Shown here one piece after another: positions 57,901 through 64,000 of a stretch of 64,000 bases of DNA. Each line of letters begins with the position of its first letter. The stretch's first letter is position 1. Both the position numbers and the translations under genes were made by a program. Source of the DNA: Hermodice carunculata (taxonomy: Eukaryota > Annelida > Polychaeta > Eunicida > Amphinomidae); the NCBI GenBank assembly GCA_964020975.1, contig OZ026622.1, positions 83,853,012-83,917,011 of the forward strand. Reading direction: 5' to 3'. The notes beneath the pieces are model-generated. The model was not told the DNA's origin and ran no database searches. It saw nothing but the letters and a program-made list of their open reading frames with translations.

Positions 57901-60900
57901 TAGAAGTGAATATACATACATACACATGTACATGCATGTGTGCATGCATACACATTTATGTACATACGTACATGTACTGTATTAGAAAATCTTCAAATAT
58001 ATGAATGAGAGGTCATCTTAAATTTATGGCTACAACATTACAAGTAATTTAAATGTGAATATGAACAGGTGGTATAAATTTGGATTTGCAAATTTTGATG
58101 CCAAGCATACAATCTGTCAACTAAATTAAGCCCTACTTTTTGTGCCAGTGGGAAATTAAATGTACACATGAGTATGTAAATCTCACTCAATCTGTAATGC
58201 TAATCTTTTTACAGCTGGTGTTCCGGCTGCTCACGTTCCTCTTGAATGCATGCATATTGAGATACATCTGCAAAGATATTCTGGGGGTTGTAAATGTCAG
58301 GTGAGTAAAATGGATTGGCCAATGTAAATGACACCTAAATCTGTTGAATATGTTGAGTTTGTTCCAAATGTGTTTTAACCCTTTCCTGGTCAGAATACAA
58401 CTGAGTCAATAGCTTTCCTTGGGTTCGGTGCACAAATATCAGGTGAATAATGTACATGTAACTGGAGTGACATCTATGGGCTAATTAATGTATATTACAT
58501 GTAAGTCCATTGAGTATGTTGAGCTTGTTGTAAATGTTTGTTAACCCTTTGCTGTAGTAAGAGTATTGAGTCAGAAACTTTCCTTGGCATGGGTTAGGCA
58601 TGATGCACCCAACCTGTGCCAAGGAAAGTTGTTGACCTTGGAAATGCCATCATGATCATGATAGGTCTTCTATACAAATACGAGCAACAATGGTCTCTAT
58701 TAGCAAGAAATATAAGGGAGAGATGAAACAGATGACAATTATTTCTGGGTGCACGGTTGGCTGAACATTAAGATGCTCGCCATTCACCTCTGGGACCTGG
58801 GTTTGATTCTGGTTCTGGGAAGCATATGGAGAAAGTTCCTACCACTTTAACCGTGCGCGGTGGTTTTCTCTGAGTTCTTCGGTTTCCTCCACCACAGGCA
58901 AGGTAGCAAGTATACGCCAACATCTGTGCCATGGAGAGTGACTCGATAAGTCAATGCTTGACTTCTTTCACAATCCATGTAAAAACAAATGTGTCTATAC
59001 TTTTTAATATGTGGCTGCTTCTGGGCAATTTGAGCAGGAAAGGGTTAACGAGAGAAGCACACATCCATTTGTCATTCTGTTCTGTCTGCAAAAGTAAACA
59101 TAAAGTTGCTTTTAGAACTTTGTTAATGCTGTGGGAATTCAAAATACATGTACAGTAGTCCCTCCTTTGAAAGGCCACTCCTTTGGGAGACCACCTCCTT
59201 TGAGAGACCATCGTTGTCAGGTCTTTCTGTAATACTTTCATGTTATTTATACCTCCTTTGAGGGACCACCTGCTTTATGTGACTGCCTATTGTGTGGCAC
59301 TAGGGGCGGTCTCTCAAAGGAGGGACTACTGTACTAAAAAGTTTGAGAACTGAATTATTATTGATAAAATAAATTGAACATATATGCATACTTAGACATA
59401 TGAAAAGCAGATTGGATCACTTAGCTGATCCAGGAAAACAATTTAGGTAGAGTTTATGATTGGTTGTTTGAACTGCAGGAAAGTTTTAGTGAAATTTCCC
59501 TATTTTCAATATTTCAGACTGGTCCTTCTTCATTCAACAACCCTTTTCTTGGTTCGTGAAGCAGTTCGCAGAGCATGCATGACAAAGAATATTGCCAGAA
59601 ACTGGGCACAAGTGGTGAACATGGTGTGGTGCACGTAAGCTTCATCTATATTTTGTAAAAATGAGAAAAAAATCATAATTAAGCATTTCACAGTATCGTT
59701 AAAAGGTAATCATATTTTGATTTTGACAGAGAAGACCAGGTAATGTCTGGGGACAGAAATTGCCTGTTTATTGGCTGACACTGCAGAGTTGGGCCAGACC
59801 AGTTCTGTCTATAATGGGACTCTTCAGTGGCTGAAGAGTAACAGATTATTAAGTTGCCTTGTATACCCTAAGATGACACCGTCTTTAGTAGCACATACTG
59901 TGTAAGACAGCTGACGTTGAAGATAGCACTTCACATCATGTAAATTAATTGACACAATTAACATGTCAGTTGTATGTATGCATGTGTGAATTATACGTGT
60001 CCTGTAGCAAACATTGGTTGCTGGGGTAGTGTAATGCTGTACTATTTGTCTGTCCTTTGGAGAGGGATTTCTCCATATGGTACATGTTTTTATTTCCATA
60101 GGCACATAAAAATATTTGCAAATAATTTGTGTGTGTGTGTGTGTGTGTGTGTGAGTGTGTGTGTGTATGATGGTACTAATCTTTTGTGGACCCAATCATG
60201 GGTGAGAAATACAGATCTTCAGGTAGATTTCATAATGTGTAATCACCAGAAAGATTTTTGCTTTTTTGTTTTGTTTTGCCTTGTGAAGCTGTGCATTCCA
60301 CAGTAAAACTCACAGGAATTTGTACAACATGTTAACATAAACATAGACTTCCTGTCTTTGTTTTTGTTTTGTCTTATTGGTCATTTGAATTTTTTGTGCT
60401 CACATACATGTACATGTAACTTAGAAAAATATATTTTTATCTGCAAAAGCAATGAGCTGGTTTGATTTTTCAAACAGACCGTGAATATATATTTTTAAAA
60501 AATTTATTTATGCTTACCCTGGGGTTGAACATTATTCACTCACCTCCAGGTATGAATGGAATCAGTCAGGCATTTTGGCATATTGTGTGTCCTTATTCAT
60601 CAACAGTAGCCTTTCCTTTCTATAGACTATGAATAAAACCAATCAATATCTACCATTATTGTAATACATGTATTACATTATCCAGTGCTTTGTAAGTGTA
60701 CAATATACTTATATAGGCTACCCTGTATCAAACCAAACCTAATCAAACCTCACCTTATGAATCTGTAGCACTGTGTTGTGAGTTGTAATGAAAGGGATCC
60801 TTGAATGACTGGAATGACTCACACCTGTGTTGCATCTTTGTTTAAATATTGGTTTCAGACTTATGTCAGGATTCCACTTCATAGCATGAACAGAAAATGC

Positions 60901-63123
60901 AATGAGGCAATTTCTCAAGGTGCATGTTTCACTGGTCACATTTGTTCAAGAATCAATTCTGAGACTGCTTTCCACATGTTCCAGAGCTCACTCTTTGCAT
61001 GTCTTCTAGCTGAGGACAAATGAAATTCCAATCAGGACAAGTCAAATTTACAAAGAGCTGCTCATAGGGCAACCAAAAAGTTTACCTTTACAAACAGGAT
61101 TTATGGATAGATCAACATATGAGTCTGAACAGGCAGAGCAATCAAAATAACTTGTCATGAGGACCAGAGCAAACATAATAATATTAGCCAGCTTTGTGCT
61201 GTATGTGTTAAAACATCCATATGTTGACAGTAATTACTGGGTCAAGCTCTTTTCCAAGGGGGCTAGTGATGCTCAATATCCAGTAGCCCTGTTGGCATGT
61301 GGAATTTTGAAAATTTATGTTGCCCTGCATTCTTTTTGTTTGTTTGATATACAGTGGTCCCCCTCTTATAAGGCCACCCCAAATGCAGCCGAAAAGTGGC
61401 CTTATAAGAGGGCTAGCCTCTCGAGGGGGCAGACATAATGGAAATACCATACTTTCTGCACAAGAATGCTGGTCTTTCAAGAGTGGTGGCCTCTGGTGAG
61501 AGGTGCCTCATAAGAGGGGGACCACTGTAATGTGATCCAGACAATATAACAATCCACATAAGTTCTCCCTATTTGTGAAAACTGGTGAATATATTTTATA
61601 ACATTTTGCTCAAAATTCAACATTTTGATTTATATGTATAAATTGTATATTAAGTAAGCACATCATGTTTTCTTGTAGAGTGCCACTGTGTATATGTTGT
61701 GTCAGTAACCTGGGATATATCTGGTCAAACTGGCTAGAGCAGCCTGACCCTGACATTGTGCCATATTACCATGATGGGGTATTCCTCTATGGTTTGTCTG
61801 CTGTGCTGGAGATGCTAGCTGAGCCATTATGGGTGATAGGTCAGTGTCACCTCTTTGTAAGACTCAAAGTAAGTAACACCAGTCTCATGATACACACCAA
61901 GCCTTTCTGGTGCAAAATACATATTATTGGCTATTCCAATATTTTCACCACATAACAAAGATTTTAAGCCATTTATCTTGTTATGTGTAACCAGGGCCCT
62001 GTGTCATATGTTTCTATTTTTTTTGCCCAAGTGTAAAGTAAAGCACTTGTTGTATTGCTGTGCAATAAATGTGCATTAGCATAAGCATTTCTTTGTCGGC
62101 AATACATGTACATCATATCATACCTCTGCACAAGCACAAAGCATTACATAATGGTTCCTGGGGTGTCTGCATTAGCATCAAGTATTTCTTCATCAGCAAA
62201 ATGTATCATATCACACCTCTGCATCAGGGCAGAGCATCACATAATGATTCCAGGGGTCTCTGCATTAGCAGAAGTATTCTTTGTTGGCAATACATTGTAT
62301 CACATCTCAACACCAGCACAAAGCATTACATAATGATTCTTGGGGTCTCTGCTTTAGCATCATGTATCAAATATGGCACAGTTTCATTCTTCTCTCTTCA
62401 GCCTTCAGGCAAGCATGATTCAAAGCAAATTTTAAAGCATATAAAAAGCTAAGTCTCTGAAACTTAGTACACTGAGCTGAAGTTTTACACACACTCACAC
62501 ATACATATACATATATATATCTGTTTTAACCCTTTCCCCCTTAAACCGGCCAAAACCAACTGGTGGTCAAATATCAGTGTTTACCACTAATTTCAACAGT
62601 AATGAAAAACAATTTTGACTGAGAATTAACATGAGCCCTTTCAAGATCACATGCCCCAGGTCAACAACTTTCCTTGGCATGAGTTGGGCACTTATTGCCC
62701 AAGTCATGCCAAGGAAAGTTGTTGACTCAAGTGTCAATTCAAGGGGGGAAGGGTTAAGTCCTGCAATACAAGCCCACCTTTTGGCTGCCAGCAGGTGCAG
62801 TCTTCAATAGCAGGTACTAACTACTGTATCTTCATTGTCACTGTGGTCCATGTCATCAAAGACCATTTAAAATCAATTGCATTTTCACAGCACACAGCTC
62901 TGTTTATGGTAGTTATTTTCATGTTATATGGTGTATGTATGTTATACCTTAATTTGATAATGGGTGTCCAATGTCATAGTAACAGATAAAACTTTTTAAA
63001 AAATTATGTTTGGGTTTTCAGGTGCTGATAGAAGGTGGCGCTCTGGTCCTTCGATGTATAGTCACTGTGATACTAGTTCTCAAATTTCCACACATGGCAG
63101 TTGTATGTTTTGCTTTAGCACAG
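54902..63123 (+). CDS. RFT1: RFT1 homologue, first five coding exons (partial, runs off the window)
   Basis: Exons 54902-54964, 58215-58300, 59518-59634, 61679-61868 and 63022-63123 give 186 residues in phase; human RFT1 is about 541, so roughly the N-terminal third is here. RFT1 is a multi-pass ER membrane protein of the MOP-flippase fold, needed for dolichol-linked Man5GlcNAc2 to be used in N-glycosylation; whether it is itself the flippase is disputed. Seen: the conserved strings VFRLLTFLLNACILRYICKD, GVVNVRLVLLHSTTLFLVRE and LSAVLEMLAEPLWVIGQ, plus hydrophobic stretches consistent with the first transmembrane helices. The start is ATGGCGGAG at 54902, the first ATG in frame. The last donor is CAG/GTGAGC at 63124; more exons must follow. 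Confidence 0.95.
54965..58214. other. RFT1 intron 1
   Basis: 3.25 kb. Open frames such as 55215-55514 have no recognisable similarity or splice context. No mobile element ends identified. Confidence 0.65.
56610..56622. repeat. Poly(G)13
   Basis: Homopolymer G run in RFT1 intron 1; could form a G-rich secondary structure only with other G tracts, which are not close. Confidence 0.9.
58215..58300 (+). CDS. RFT1: RFT1 exon 2
   Basis: Acceptor TTTACAG, donor GTCAG/GTGAGT, 28 codons plus 2 nt. LVFRLLTFLLNACILRYICK parallels human LFRLITFVLNAFILRFLSK: first membrane helix. Confidence 0.96.
58542..59046. mobile_element. piggyBac-like MITE, copy P12, split by a SINE
   Basis: TTAACCCTTTGCTGTAG at the left, GAGCAGGAAAGGGTTAA at the right, hairpin arms GGCATGGGTTAGGCATG / CAACCTGTGCC. 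A tRNA-derived SINE occupies 58750-59018. A partial second left end lies at 58376-58430. Confidence 0.65.
58750..59018 (+). repeat. tRNA-derived SINE with TTCTGGG target duplication
   Basis: The tRNA-like head at 58750-58822 has GGTTGGCTGAAC (A-box region) and GGGTTTGATTC (B box). The body has GGTTTTCTCTGAGTTCTTCG then GTTTCCTCCACCAC, a string that recurs in SINE central domains of many aquatic animals. TTCTGGG flanks it at 58743-58749 and 59019-59025. Confidence 0.7.
59153..59331. mobile_element. TA-flanked MITE, CAGTAGTCCCTCC family
   Basis: CAGTAGTCCCTCCTTTGAAA and TCTCAAAGGAGGGACTACTG, TA on both sides, and several internal CCTTTG-GAGACCACC repeats. In RFT1 intron 2. Confidence 0.88.
59518..59634 (+). 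CDS. RFT1: RFT1 exon 3
   Basis: Acceptor TTTCAG, donor CAC/GTAAGC. LVLLHSTTLFLVREAVRRAC is the most conserved RFT1 string. Confidence 0.97.
60129..60166. repeat. (GT)n microsatellite
   Basis: About 19 GT units with one GA interruption, RFT1 intron 3. Confidence 0.95.
61352..61527. mobile_element. TA-flanked MITE, CAGTGGTCCCCCTCTTATA family
   Basis: CAGTGGTCCCCCTCTTATAA to TCATAAGAGGGGGACCACTG with TA on both sides. Internal GTGGCCTTATAAGAGG. In RFT1 intron 3. Confidence 0.88.
61679..61868 (+). CDS. RFT1: RFT1 exon 4
   Basis: Acceptor CTTGTAG, donor AAA/GTAAGT. Contains EQPDPDIVPYYHDGVFLYGL and SAVLEMLAEPLWV (human SAVVELLGEPFWV). Confidence 0.96.
62065..62365. repeat. ~93-bp tandem repeat, three units
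   Basis: GCATTAGCAT starts at 62072, 62168 and 62261, with a worn fourth at 62350; units share CAAAGCATTACATAATG and GGGGTCTCTGC. In RFT1 intron 4. Confidence 0.8.
62526..62757. mobile_element. piggyBac-like MITE, copy P3 (reversed)
   Basis: TTAACCCTTTCCCCCTTAAA to GGGGGGAAGGGTTAA, in opposite orientation to P1, with TTAA at both edges and the GGCATGAGTTGGGCACTT hairpin. In RFT1 intron 4. Confidence 0.85.
63022..63123 (+). CDS. RFT1: RFT1 exon 5
   Basis: Acceptor TTTTCAG, donor CAG/GTGAGC, 34 codons, phase 0. VLIEGGALVLRCIVTVILVL continues a membrane helix. Confidence 0.9.
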
Positions 63124-63514
63124 GTGAGCTCTATTTAAATATTGGAATCTTGAAAAGTTTCCGTTCTTCCATAGATTCCAATCAGTGTGTACAATATTGT
63201 TTTGCTTCTTATACTGACCTGGTCCACAGAAAGGCTCTCTGCCTTTCGTGAAAACCACATACAGTGTCAAGTTTTAAGTCAGCTTTTCCATGCCTTATAG
63301 TTTCATGCAATTCAGGATATGCATATTCATTCCCCGCCAAATTTCTGATCCTATCACTAGCCAATGGTGACAATCAATCATCATGGCACAGGCATCCTGG
63401 TTGAAAAACACAGGTGTTACTAACATTTGTTGGAATAAAGAATTCTTATTCCAGACATACGGGAACTCCATATATGATGTTCATTGTGTGTTTGGAAAAC
63501 ATCACTATGACTTT

Positions 63515-64000
63515 TTAGTCCCCCGCCCACTTGGTGGGGGACTATAGGTTTGCACCTCGTCCGTCCGTCCTTCCGTCCGTCCGTCCGAAGCTTCTCCGGG
63601 CCATATTTCCAACACCATAACACCCACAGCTACCGAATTTAATGTGTTTGTACTTCCTAGGATAGAGGTGTATGGTGTGCCAAAAGTAGGTCACTAGGTC
63701 AAATATCTGGGTCACAGAATACATATGTAGGAAAAATCTTGTCCGGGCCATAACTTTTTTGTCCTTTTACTTAGAGTCATGAAATGTTGCACAAATGTGA
63801 ATCTTAGTCTAAGAAAGTGTCATAAAGCAAAACTAGGTCACTAGGTCAAATATTTGGGTCACCACGATATGTAAATATACAGAAACAAATTTTGTCCGGC
63901 ACATATCTTCCCTATATTAATGCTACCTCTTCAATTTTTTTATGGTGGGTAGACCTTAGGTAGTAGCTGTGCATAGGCATTGTTTTGTGTGGCTAATTAC
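63515..64000. repeat. Hairpin, (GTCC)n and ~150-bp array, runs off the window
   Basis: TTAGTCCCCCGCCCACTTGG-TGGGGGACTA forms a strong hairpin, followed by about eight GTCC units. TCCGG-CC/CACATA unit starts fall at 63595, 63742 and 63895. AGGTCACTAGGTCAAATAT-TGGGTCA repeats per unit. In RFT1 intron 5. Confidence 0.8.

Overview
The window looks like nuclear DNA from an intron-rich, AT-rich animal, most likely a marine invertebrate. Three host genes can be read exon by exon with GT/AG borders and consistent phases. Introns run from about 0.4 to 7 kb and are full of DNA-transposon miniatures (MITEs), tRNA-derived SINEs, LINE and Penelope-like fossils, microsatellites and tandem arrays. The repeat style (TGACCTTGA-rich arrays, ACATGTAC-rich DNA) resembles mollusc, hemichordate or amphioxus genomes; I cannot decide between these from sequence alone.

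Layout. (1) 3285-19491, + strand: eight exons of a DraG-type ADP-ribosylglycohydrolase with all metal-binding motifs present; the start codon lies upstream and is not certain. (2) 19492-34582: intergenic, with a LINE fragment, a Penelope-like fossil, many MITEs, and a duplicated piece of the glycohydrolase gene (intron plus the first 17 bases of an exon) set between two copies of another duplicated block. (3) 34583-54400, - strand: a complete nine-exon NSMCE3 (MAGE-domain subunit of the SMC5/6 complex), 271 codons plus stop. (4) 54902-63123, + strand: the first five coding exons of RFT1 (ER membrane protein of N-glycan lipid-precursor assembly), running off the right edge. NSMCE3 and RFT1 are head to head with about 500 bp between start codons, so they probably share a promoter; the glycohydrolase and NSMCE3 converge.

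The most unusual structure is in the repeats. Two short near-perfect palindromes (32 and 38 bp) are each flanked exactly by 7-bp direct repeats. One has an empty-site paralogue 190 bp away. The other sits in the NSMCE3/RFT1 promoter and supplies an extra in-frame ATG. Three weaker AT-rich cases have the same form. Separately, at least seven repeat tracts, differing in sequence, are built of units of about 142-150 bp, close to nucleosome-core length. Several carry an inverted TGACCTTGA/TCAAGGTCA pair per unit and a G/C hairpin at one end. Three hammerhead-ribozyme-like motifs are also present.
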